Below are positions 17,565 to 24,792 of a DNA stretch of 64,000 nucleotides, piece by piece. Source of the stretch: Amycolatopsis endophytica (GTDB taxonomy: Bacteria > Actinomycetota > Actinomycetes > Mycobacteriales > Pseudonocardiaceae). The stretch covers positions 2,170,001-2,234,000 of the forward strand of contig NZ_JACCFK010000001.1 in assembly GCF_013410405.1 (NCBI RefSeq), written 5' to 3'. The position numbers were made by a program, and so were the translations under genes. The notes beneath the pieces were generated by a model. That model ran no database searches. It saw only the letters and a list, made by a program, of their open reading frames with translations, and had not been told where the DNA came from. How positions within the stretch are numbered: the stretch's first letter is position 1; each line of letters opens with the position of its first letter.

Positions 17565-18722
17565 TCACTGCGTCGTTTCGTCCCCCAGGAGCGCGGTGAC
17601 CTGGGTGGACAGCACACCGCCGTTTCCGTGCGCGAGGGCGACGTGCGCATCGGGAACCTGGCGTTCGCCGCACTCGCCGCGCAGCTGCCGTGCGGCCTCG
17701 ATGACCAGGAAGATCCCGAACATCCCGGGGTGGCCGTAGGACAGCCCGCCGCCGGAGGTGTTGACCGCCAGCCGGCCACCCGGGGCTATCGCGCCGTCGG
17801 CCACGAAGGCGCCGCCCTCACCCTTCGCGCAGAAACCGAGATCTTCGAGGAACAAGATCGTGTTGATGGTGAACGCGTCGTAGAGTTCGGCAACGTCCAC
17901 ATCGGAGGGCTGCAGACCGGCCGCGGCGAACGCGCGCTCGCCGGACGCCCTGGCGGCGGTGGTCGTCAGGTCCGGCATCTGCGAGATATGCCGGTGCGCG
18001 TGGCCTTCGGCGCAGCCGAGAACGTACACCGGTGGCTTGCGCAGTGTCTTCGCGCGTGCCTTCGACGTGACCAGCACCGCGCCACCGCCGTCGGTCACCA
18101 GGCAGCAGTCTCGCACGGTGAGCGGGCTCGAGATCATCGGTGAGGCGAGGACGTCCGCCACGGTGAGCGGACCACGTTTGAAGGCCGCCGGGTTGAGTTG
18201 CGCCCACTTCCGGGCGGCGACGGCGACCTCTGCCAGCTGCTCGCGGGTCGTGCCGAACTCGTGCATGTGGCGGGCCGCCGCGAGCGCGTACGCGGTCACG
18301 GGCATCCGGGGGCTGAACGGTGCTTCATAGGACTTCACCAGAGCCGAGCCCGACGTGACGAGGCCCGATGACGACGATCGCTGGGTGCTTCCGTAGGTGA
18401 TCAGGGCGACTTCGCAGAGTCCTGCCTCGATCGCGAGTGCGGCGTGTCGCAGGTAGCCGACGAACGAAGCGCCACCGATCGCGGTGGAGTCGGTGTACGT
18501 CGGCCGGATGCCCAGGTATTCGGCGACGGCCGAGGGCGGGAAGTCGAAGAAGGCCGAATGGCACAGGACGCCGTCGATATCGCTTTTGTCCAGGCCCGCG
18601 TCGGCGAGCGCCCGGGTGGTGGCCTGTCCGATCAGATCCAGGGCCGACAGGCCGGGGCCGACTTCACCGAGGTCGGACTCGGCGACACCGACGATCGCGG
18701 CGGGTTCGCGGGTATCCGTCAT
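17565..18722 (-). CDS. Thiolase-fold aldolase (Ltp2-like), lacking the thiolase cysteine
   Basis: 385 residues of SCP2-thiolase type. The nucleophilic cysteine expected around residue 84 is missing (STAIGGASFVGY). The later thiolase histidine region reads GGGLSYGHPGMFG, placing Tyr329 before GHP, and Tyr281 occurs in AELYDAF. From established work on Ltp2-ChsH2 of steroid side-chain degradation, a thiolase-fold protein without the cysteine and with two active-site tyrosines acts as a retro-aldolase and needs a DUF35 partner; exactly such a partner gene precedes this one. I therefore predict cleavage of a beta-hydroxyacyl-CoA into an aldehyde or ketone plus a shorter acyl-CoA, not thiolysis. 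The ATG directly abuts the stop of the DUF35 gene. Confidence 0.83.
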   Translation of the reverse strand: MTDTREPAAIVGVAESDLGEVGPGLSALDLIGQATTRALADAGLDKSDIDGVLCHSAFFDFPPSAVAEYLGIRPTYTDSTAIGGASFVGYLRHAALAIEAGLCEVALITYGSTQRSSSSGLVTSGSALVKSYEAPFSPRMPVTAYALAAARHMHEFGTTREQLAEVAVAARKWAQLNPAAFKRGPLTVADVLASPMISSPLTVRDCCLVTDGGGAVLVTSKARAKTLRKPPVYVLGCAEGHAHRHISQMPDLTTTAARASGERAFAAAGLQPSDVDVAELYDAFTINTILFLEDLGFCAKGEGGAFVADGAIAPGGRLAVNTSGGGLSYGHPGMFGIFLVIEAARQLRGECGERQVPDAHVALAHGNGGVLSTQVTALLGDETTQ

Positions 18723-19151
18723 TCAGGCCTCCGGGGTGAACAGGGCGAGCGGCGTTTCGTCGCGGGTTTCCACCTGGACGCGCACCCGCATCCCGATCGC
18801 GAAGGCGTCCGCGGGCGCGCCGACGAGGTTGGTCATGATTCGCGGCCCGTCGTCGAGGTCGATCAGTGCGACGACACGGGGCTCTGCATTCCTCAGGTGC
18901 ACCACCGAGAGGGAGTACACGACTCCGCCGGGAGCCGCACGCAGCCACGAGATCCCGGTCGCGCCGCAGTGCGGGCACAGCACCCGCGGCGGAAATGAGG
19001 TCCTCCGGCAGGCGCGGCACCACGGGAGGGCGAACACGCCGAGGCCGAGCAGAGCTTCATAGGCGGTCTCCGGAGGGACGTCGCCGACCAGCTGCTTCAC
19101 ATCGAGCAGCCGCGCATCGCCGATCTCCTCGGGCAGCCGTTGACTATGCAT
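18723..19151 (-). CDS. OB-fold/DUF35 zinc-ribbon protein, partner of the thiolase-fold aldolase
   Basis: 142 residues. A rubredoxin-like zinc ribbon (CRACRR...VLCPHCG) at about 52-70 precedes an OB-fold (GGVVYSLSVVHLRN, VVALIDLDDGPRIMTNLVG). This is the ChsH2 C-terminal/DUF35 architecture that binds thiolase-fold aldolases. The ATG lies inside the TGCATAC-N7-TATAC element, 11 bases after a TATAAT, so the transcript may be leaderless; a start further inside is the alternative. Transcribed divergently from operon C. Confidence 0.82.
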   Translation of the reverse strand: MHSQRLPEEIGDARLLDVKQLVGDVPPETAYEALLGLGVFALPWCRACRRTSFPPRVLCPHCGATGISWLRAAPGGVVYSLSVVHLRNAEPRVVALIDLDDGPRIMTNLVGAPADAFAIGMRVRVQVETRDETPLALFTPEA

Positions 19152-19168
19152 ACATTTGATTATACCTT
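19140..19168. promoter_or_regulatory. Bidirectional promoter with putative GntR operator
   Basis: Plus strand: TTGACT (19140-19145), 15 bases, TATACC (19161-19166). Minus strand: TATAAT reading toward the DUF35 gene. Embedded is TGCATAC (19147-19153), 7 bases, TATAC (19161-19165), identical in spacing to 6393 and 10627. One site would control both the aldolase pair and operon C. Confidence 0.6.
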
Positions 19169-19229
19169 CACTGTGTTGGCCGAAAATCGGCCCGGCGTAC
19201 CGGAACCCAACGAAGGGACCACGCGGGAC

Positions 19230-19805
19230 ATGACCGAACACCAGCCGTCCGAACGCCGCCTCGCTCCGATCCGGAGGATCGTCACGGGGGTCACGAGCGA
19301 GGGCCGCTCCACTGTGGTCAGTGACGGTCCGTCCGCGTTCACGTTCGCCTTCCCCGGGATTCCGGACTACGGAGCCACCGATCTGTGGCGTACCGCGGTC
19401 CCCGCCGATGCGGACGACCCCGAGGAGCCCTGCTTCACACCCATCCGGATGGGGCCGCCGAGCGGAGGAGTCGTCTTCCGGATCACCCACTTCCCGCCGG
19501 ATGAGCTCTTCCTCGACGGCTTCGACAGGTCCGCGGCCTTCTCCGCCGTCCGCGGCGGGGAGCACGTCACCGCGGAATCCGACGTCCGCAACCCCACCAT
19601 GCACCGCACCGACACCGTCGACTTCGCGATCGTCATCAGCGGGGAGATCTACGCGCTGCTGGACGAGACCGAAGTGAAGATGGGGCCGGGTGACACGCTG
19701 ATCCAGCGGGGCACCGTGCACGGCTGGAGCAACCGGTCCACCGAAGACTGCCTCGTGGCGTTCGTTCTGGTCGATGCGGCGACGTCCGGCGACGAGGTCG
19801 GCTGA
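19230..19805 (+). CDS. Cupin domain protein (paralogue 1)
   Basis: 191 residues. The C-terminal half is a small cupin barrel (MHRTDTVDFAIVISGEIYAL, MGPGDTLIQRGTVHGWSNRS) with His/Glu residues suited to bind a metal. The N-terminal half is a conserved arm (LAPIRRIVTG, SDGPSAFTFAFPGIPDYGATDLWRT). A second copy at 21098-21682 shares both halves. Function is unknown; related small cupins in catabolic clusters are isomerases, dioxygenases or ligand-binding proteins. Start chosen at 19230 to match the second copy, although the frame is open further upstream into the promoter. First gene of operon C. Confidence 0.8.
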   Translation: MTEHQPSERRLAPIRRIVTGVTSEGRSTVVSDGPSAFTFAFPGIPDYGATDLWRTAVPADADDPEEPCFTPIRMGPPSGGVVFRITHFPPDELFLDGFDRSAAFSAVRGGEHVTAESDVRNPTMHRTDTVDFAIVISGEIYALLDETEVKMGPGDTLIQRGTVHGWSNRSTEDCLVAFVLVDAATSGDEVG

Positions 19806-20272
19806 TGGTCGTCGTCTCAGGGTTGCAGGGACTGCTCGACCGGGCAGGCCAGGACCTCGGCGCCAGCGGATGGCACGAACTCCCGCAGCACGACGTCGAC
19901 GCTTTCGCCGACGTCACCCGTGACCACCAGTGGATCCACGTCGATCCCGCGCGGGCCGCAGCGAGCCCGTTCGGCGGCACGATCGTGCACGGTTACTTCA
20001 CGCTGGCGCTGCTGCCGATGCTGCACGCGGAGGTCTTCACGGTCGCCGACGTCGCACACGGGCTGAACTACGGCCTCGACCGCGTCCGTTTTCCCGCTCC
20101 CGCGCCGGTCGGCAGCAAGATCCGCGCGCACGTCACGCTGGCGAGCGCGAAGGAGGCCGGCCACGGCGTGCAGGTGAAACTCGAGACCACCGTCGAAACT
20201 GACGCCGGCAGCAAGCCGGTGTGCGTCGCCGAGTCGCTCGTCCGCTACTACGACAAGAAGGCCGCATCGTGA
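19805..20272 (+). CDS. MaoC-like hot-dog enoyl-CoA hydratase
   Basis: 155 residues, single hot-dog domain. The hydratase motif with catalytic Asp and His is FADVTRDHQWIHVDPARA (residues ~38-55), followed by FGGTIVHGYFTLALLPML. It would hydrate a 2-enoyl-CoA in the (R) configuration, the step the atypical crotonase at 9814 probably cannot do. The start ATG shares one base with the cupin stop (TGATG). Confidence 0.88.
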   Translation: MVVVSGLQGLLDRAGQDLGASGWHELPQHDVDAFADVTRDHQWIHVDPARAAASPFGGTIVHGYFTLALLPMLHAEVFTVADVAHGLNYGLDRVRFPAPAPVGSKIRAHVTLASAKEAGHGVQVKLETTVETDAGSKPVCVAESLVRYYDKKAAS

Positions 20273-21111
20273 AACACGGGATCGCCGCCTTCGTCACCGA
20301 CGCGTCCACGAGTCCGGTGGTGCTGGCGAAGGAAGTCGAAGACCGCGGCTTCGAGTCGTTGTGGCTGCCCGAACACTCCCACCTGCCGCGCGCCGGCGGC
20401 GCGGACTCACCGGAGGTCTACGCCCACCTGTACGACCAGTTCATCGCGCTCGCCGCCGCCGCCACGGTCACGACCCGCCTGAACCTGGCGACCGGGGTGA
20501 GCCTGATCGCCCAGCGCGATCCGATCTACACCGCCAAACAGGTCGCCTCACTCGACCACCTGTCCCGAGGACGTGTGCTCCTCGGTGTCGGCGCGGGGTC
20601 GAACCGGACCGAAATGGTCCATCACGGCGTCGATCCGGTGACCCGCATGGCACGGCTGGCCGAGCACGTGAAGGCCATGAAGGCTTTGTGGGACGACACG
20701 CCGGCCGGGTTCACGGGGAAGTTCACGGGCTTCGCCGAGTCGATCTCCTACCCCAAACCCGCGCGCAAGCCGCATCCGCCGGTGCTGGTGGGCGGAATGG
20801 GACCGGGCGTGGAAGACCGCGTGCTCGACTTCGGCGACGCCTGGCTGCCCATCCGGGTTCCGCGACAGGAGGCGGGTCGGTTCAAGGTCCGTGTGGCGGC
20901 GCTGCAGCGGAAGGCGGCCGAGTGCGGGCGGGCACCGATCCCCGTCACCTTGATGGAAGCCGAATCCGGCCCCGCTGCGATCGAGGCTTACCGGGACGCC
21001 GGGATCGAGCGCGTCGTCCACCTCATCCGCGACACCCACCAGAGCGCGCTGCTGAAACGACTTGACGCGTTGGCCGCAGCCACGGAAGGAGGCGCCAGTG
21101 ACGACGCCTGA
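20269..21111 (+). CDS. Luciferase-like (LLM class, F420-dependent type) oxidoreductase
   Basis: 280 residues, TIM-barrel luciferase-like fold. Key stretches are VEDRGFESLWLPEHSHLP, LATGVSLIAQRDPIYTAKQ, LSRGRVLLGVGAGSNR and HPPVLVGGMGPGVEDRVL. The gene starts with GTG overlapping the MaoC stop (GTGA). Actinobacterial members are mostly F420-dependent hydride-transfer enzymes that reduce ring systems or oxidise alcohols; FMN dependence remains possible. It is the full-length paralogue of the gene cut at the left edge. Confidence 0.88.
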   Translation: MKHGIAAFVTDASTSPVVLAKEVEDRGFESLWLPEHSHLPRAGGADSPEVYAHLYDQFIALAAAATVTTRLNLATGVSLIAQRDPIYTAKQVASLDHLSRGRVLLGVGAGSNRTEMVHHGVDPVTRMARLAEHVKAMKALWDDTPAGFTGKFTGFAESISYPKPARKPHPPVLVGGMGPGVEDRVLDFGDAWLPIRVPRQEAGRFKVRVAALQRKAAECGRAPIPVTLMEAESGPAAIEAYRDAGIERVVHLIRDTHQSALLKRLDALAAATEGGASDDA

Positions 21112-21682
21112 ACGAAATTCCGACCGGACACTGGCGCCGGTGCGCCGGGTCGTGACGGGCCACGACGAATCAGGCCGGTCGGTTGTGCTCAGTGACGGCT
21201 TTTCCCCGTACACCATGACCTTTCCGGGCGTGCCCGACTACGGCCAGACCGATTTGTGGCGGACCGGGGTGCCTGCCGACAACGCGACATTCGGGGAATC
21301 CTGTGAAAATCCGACGATGGCCCCGCCGGATGGCGGGGTGGTGTTCCGGGTGGTGCAGATCCCGCCCGACCACCTGTTCCTCGCGGACTTCGACCGCGAC
21401 GCCATGTTCGCCGGACTTCCGGACGGCGAGCACGCCGTCGGCGACGGCGACGTGCACAACGCGACCATGCACCGGACCAGGAGCGTGGACTTCGCGGTGG
21501 TGATCGACGGTGAAGTGCACGCGGTACTCGAAGACGGCGAGGTGCTGTTGCGCCAGGGTGACACGCTGATCCAGCGCGGCACCCTGCACGGCTGGAGCAA
21601 CCGCACGGACGCGAACTGCCAGGTCGCGTTCGTCCTGGTGGATGCCAAGCCGGCGGACGCCGGTGAGGAGGGGCAGCCGTGA
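21098..21682 (+). CDS. Cupin domain protein (paralogue 2)
   Basis: 194 residues, homologous along its length to the cupin at 19230: LAPVRRVVTGHDESGRSVVLSDGF, FPGVPDYGQTDLWRTGVPAD, HRTRSVDFAVVIDGEVHAVL and GDTLIQRGTLHGWSNR. The GTG start is preceded by GGAAGGAGG at six bases and lies 14 bases inside the luciferase-like gene. Two cupins bracketing a MaoC and an oxidoreductase suggest they act on related intermediates or form a heteromer. Confidence 0.82.
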   Translation: MTTPERNSDRTLAPVRRVVTGHDESGRSVVLSDGFSPYTMTFPGVPDYGQTDLWRTGVPADNATFGESCENPTMAPPDGGVVFRVVQIPPDHLFLADFDRDAMFAGLPDGEHAVGDGDVHNATMHRTRSVDFAVVIDGEVHAVLEDGEVLLRQGDTLIQRGTLHGWSNRTDANCQVAFVLVDAKPADAGEEGQP

Positions 21683-23247
21683 CCGGCTCGGTCGGCCCGT
21701 TCGCCGGGCTGAACGTCCCGTGGCTGCTCGACACCAGGGCCCGGGATCGGCGGAACCACCCGTTCGTCATCTGGCAGCCCGTCGAGGGACCAGCTGAAAC
21801 CTGGACGTACGGGCGGTTCGCGGACCGCGTGAACGCCCTGGCGGCCGGGTTCGAGCAGCGGGGTCTGCGGCCCGGCGACACCGTCCTCATCCACCTCGAA
21901 AACTGCGTGGAATTCCTCCTGGCCTGGTTCGCGTGCGCGAAGACAGGCGCGGTAGCGGTCACGACCAACGCTCGCGCGGCCGCGCAGGAGATGTCCTACT
22001 TCGCCGAACACTCCAGGGCAGTCGCGGCGATCACGCAGCCGTCACTCGCCGGCATGGTCGCCTCGGCCTGCCCGAACCTGCGCTGGATCGCCGTCACCGC
22101 ACACGATTCCGGTGCCGTCCCGGCGCAGGCGGACCGCCCCGACGGCGCCGATTCGTTCGACGCCCTCTTCGGGGACGCCTCGCTCGCGGCCCGGCGGGCC
22201 CAGGATCCCGCCGAAACCTGCAGCGTCCAGTTCACCTCGGGCACCACGGCCCGCCCCAAGGGGGTCGTCTGGTCACACGGGAACGCCTTGTGGGGCGCCC
22301 GGGTCAACGCGCAGCACGAAGCCCTGCGCCCGGACGACATCCATCTGGTCTACTCGCCGCTGTTTCACACCAACGCCCTCTCCTACTCGCTGCTGGCCAC
22401 GTTGTGGGTCGGGGCCACCGCGGTCGTGGTACCGCGCTTCTCCGCCAGCCGTTTCTGGGACGTCGCGGTGCGTCATCGCTGTACCTGGGGCTCGATGAAC
22501 TCGTTCACGACACGCGCGCTGCTCGAGCAGGACGTGCCACCTGATCATTCCTTTCGGCTGTGGGGTACTCCGCTGTCCGACTCGCCCGCCCTCGAAAAGT
22601 TCGGTATCAAGACGATCGGCTGGTGGGGCATGACCGAGACGATCTCCCATGGGATCGTCGGCGACCCCTACACCGTCGTACGGCCGGTGGGGGTGGGCCG
22701 CGCGGCTCCGGAGTACGCGGTCCGGGTCATCGGGGAGGACGGCCGCGCGACTCCGGTCGGCGGGACCGGCAGCCTCCTGATCGGCGGAGTGCGCGGTTTG
22801 TCGCTGTTCAAGGAGTACCTCCACGACGAGAGCGCGACCAGGGCGGGCTTCGACGAATCGGGCTACTTCGTCACCGGCGACCGCGTACAGGTACTCGACA
22901 ACGGTGTACTGGCCTTCGCCGGCCGCGCCAAGGATCTGCTTCGGGTGGGCGGTGAGAACGTCGCCGCGCTGGAGATCGAGCGAGTGGCTCTCGGGGTGGC
23001 CGGTGTGCGTGAGGCCGCCGTCGTGGCGAAGCCGCATCCGATGCTGGACGAGGTACCCGTGATGTTCGTCATTCCCGTCGGCGGCGTCGACAACGCCGGC
23101 GAGCACCTGGTCGACGACATCCTGGCCGCGTGCCGTCGCGATCTCGCGGCGTTCAAGGTGCCTCGTGAAGTCAGGCTGCTGGACGAGTTTCCCCGAGCGG
23201 CCTTGGACAAAGTGGCGAAGAGTGAACTCGCCAAGACGGTGGATTGA
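21679..23247 (+). CDS. AMP-dependent acyl-CoA synthetase/ligase
   Basis: 522 residues, ANL superfamily. The P-loop FTSGTTARPKGVVWSH (about 184-199), GWWGMTET for adenine binding, the ESGYFVTGD motif, the hinge GRAKDLLRVGGENVAALEIE and the C-terminal catalytic lysine in ALDKVAKSEL are all present. It activates a carboxylic acid to acyl-AMP then acyl-CoA, probably the entry step of the island. GTG start overlapping the preceding stop (GTGA). Confidence 0.9.
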   Translation: MTGSVGPFAGLNVPWLLDTRARDRRNHPFVIWQPVEGPAETWTYGRFADRVNALAAGFEQRGLRPGDTVLIHLENCVEFLLAWFACAKTGAVAVTTNARAAAQEMSYFAEHSRAVAAITQPSLAGMVASACPNLRWIAVTAHDSGAVPAQADRPDGADSFDALFGDASLAARRAQDPAETCSVQFTSGTTARPKGVVWSHGNALWGARVNAQHEALRPDDIHLVYSPLFHTNALSYSLLATLWVGATAVVVPRFSASRFWDVAVRHRCTWGSMNSFTTRALLEQDVPPDHSFRLWGTPLSDSPALEKFGIKTIGWWGMTETISHGIVGDPYTVVRPVGVGRAAPEYAVRVIGEDGRATPVGGTGSLLIGGVRGLSLFKEYLHDESATRAGFDESGYFVTGDRVQVLDNGVLAFAGRAKDLLRVGGENVAALEIERVALGVAGVREAAVVAKPHPMLDEVPVMFVIPVGGVDNAGEHLVDDILAACRRDLAAFKVPREVRLLDEFPRAALDKVAKSELAKTVD

Positions 23248-23258
23248 GGAGACAACCG

Positions 23259-24212
23259 ATGCGATGGATCAACTACCGGACGGCGGATGCCCCGGACACC
23301 GACAAGCTCGGGCTCGTGGACGGTGACCGGGTGTACGGCCTCCGCTCCGCCACCGGCCTGGTCGAGCTGCTCGGCGACGACGGCAGCAGGCTGCGTGACG
23401 CGGCCGGGGAGGCGACCCGCTCCCCGCTGGAGGTGGTCGCGCTCGACGACGTGCGGCTCCGCCCGCTGCTCGCGCAGCCGCCGTCGATCCGGGACTTCTC
23501 GTCCTTTCTCCAGCACTACCGGACCAGCATCATCAACCTCGGGCAGAAGTTCGACGAGAAGCTGCTCCAGCTGCCGATCTTCTACTACACGAACAACACC
23601 AACATGGTCGGGGACGGCGACGACGTCAGCATCCCCGGACAGGCGACGAACATGGACTACGAACTCGAGATCGCCTGCGTCGTCGGCAAGGCCGGGATCG
23701 ACCTCACGCCCGACGAGGCGGAGCAGCACATCGCGGGCTACTGCATCCTCAACGACTGGAGCGTGCGCGACGTGCTCGCGGAGGAGCTCGGCCGCGCCCC
23801 CATGCCGGCCAAGGGCAAGGACGCCGGCATCGGCCTCGGTCCGTTCCTGGTGACGCCCGACGAAATCGAGGACCGGCGTTCGGGTCACGGGTTCGACCTC
23901 GAGATGACCGCATCGGTGAACGGGGAGGTGTACACGCGGGGGAACTGGTCGTCGATCAACTGGAGCTTCGCCGAGATGCTGTCCTACGCCTCCCGCAACG
24001 TCTGGCTCAGGCCTGGCGACGTCATCGGCGGCGGCACCGTCGGCGGCGGCTGCATCCTCGAGCTGGGCGGCACCCACGGCCGCGACAAGTACCCGTGGCT
24101 CCGCGAGGGCGACGAGGTGACCGTCGAGATCGAACGGCTCGGCACGATGACCAATCGCCTGCACCGCGGCAAAGCCCCGGTGCCGCTCACTCCTCGGACG
24201 ATGGACTTCTGA
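23259..24212 (+). CDS. Fumarylacetoacetate hydrolase family protein
   Basis: 317 residues. The FAH C-terminal domain carries the metal ligands in MDYELEIACVVG (two Glu) and the aspartate in ILNDWSVRDV, plus the GFDLEMTASVNGEVYTRGNW and GDVIGGGTVGGGCILELGG segments. Family members hydrolyse or decarboxylate beta-dicarbonyl or 2-oxo acids with Mg/Mn. It ends operon C, presumably handling the cleavage product. The ATG at 23259 has GAGGAGA at six bases; a strong hairpin follows the stop. Confidence 0.88.
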   Translation: MRWINYRTADAPDTDKLGLVDGDRVYGLRSATGLVELLGDDGSRLRDAAGEATRSPLEVVALDDVRLRPLLAQPPSIRDFSSFLQHYRTSIINLGQKFDEKLLQLPIFYYTNNTNMVGDGDDVSIPGQATNMDYELEIACVVGKAGIDLTPDEAEQHIAGYCILNDWSVRDVLAEELGRAPMPAKGKDAGIGLGPFLVTPDEIEDRRSGHGFDLEMTASVNGEVYTRGNWSSINWSFAEMLSYASRNVWLRPGDVIGGGTVGGGCILELGGTHGRDKYPWLREGDEVTVEIERLGTMTNRLHRGKAPVPLTPRTMDF

Positions 24213-24234
24213 CCACGTCTTCCGCTCAACCCTG

Positions 24235-24269
24235 CTGAGCGGCGTCACCGGGCCGGTGGCGCCGCTCAG
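24235..24269 (+). terminator. Hairpin terminator after operon C
   Basis: CTGAGCGGCG at 24235 pairs with CGCCGCTCAG ending at 24269, and the intervening CACCGG/CCGGTG also pairs. There is no U-tract, as often in actinomycetes. Confidence 0.6.
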
Positions 24270-24278
24270 TTCGTCCAC

Positions 24279-24407
24279 TCAGGACACCGGCTGCCCCGCC
24301 ACAACGACGCCACTCGCCGCGCGGTGGTTGTGCCAGGTCATCCGCAGCATGGACGCCAGCGCGCCGCGGATGAGGGCCTGGTCGTCGGCGAGGAGGAGCC
24401 GGATCAT
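24279..24407 (-). pseudogene. Response regulator fragment (receiver-domain N-terminus)
   Basis: The frame starting at 24407 begins MIRLLLADDQALIRGAL, the start of a NarL/FixJ-type receiver domain with the acidic DD pair, but after about 20 residues it loses similarity and stops at 24279. No DNA-binding domain follows. I read it as the decayed 5' end of a two-component regulator gene. Confidence 0.55.
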
Positions 24408-24713
24408 GCTTCGGTCGGGGTGGCCGGTGCTGCCGAGGCAGCTGGTGCGGCCGAAGCAGGTGCGACAGGAGTAGCTGAAGCGGCAGGCGCAGCCGAGCGG
24501 GCGGTCCGCGACCTCGATGATCCGCACGATCAGGAACAGCGCGGACAGCCCGGTGAGCACGATGACGGGACCCCGGCCCCTGGACGGTGTCCGGCCGGTT
24601 CTTCCGGAAGCTCCAGTCCGGCCACTGCCGGGTGGAGAACTCGCCGGGTTCGCATTTTCCCACGTCGGTCATGGTTACGGCCCGAATTCGCCGGCTCGTC
24701 ACTCGTTGGGCTG

Positions 24714-24760
24714 TGACAGATGGCAGGGGTGCGCCCCGGTTCGTGGTGGTGTCCTGTGGT
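24714..24760 (+). promoter_or_regulatory. Repeated promoter element (copy 1): TGACA-N2-TGGCAGGGGT
   Basis: TGACA (24714-24718), 2 bases, TGGCAGGGGT, then after a spacer TGGTGTCCTG. The same order occurs at 26242-26287. Both copies lie just before a gene start (24793 and 26290). The TGACA/TGGCA pair is an imperfect inverted repeat, typical of a NarL/DesR-type binding site. Confidence 0.45.
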
Positions 24761-24792
24761 CAAGCCGTTTCATCCGAGGAGGAGAAAGCCCG

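Noticed and set aside
24226..24702. 158-codon minus-strand frame upstream of the aminopeptidase gene
   Set aside because: Arg/Pro/His-rich shadow composition, no similarity; the overlapping response-regulator fragment explains the coding signal better.
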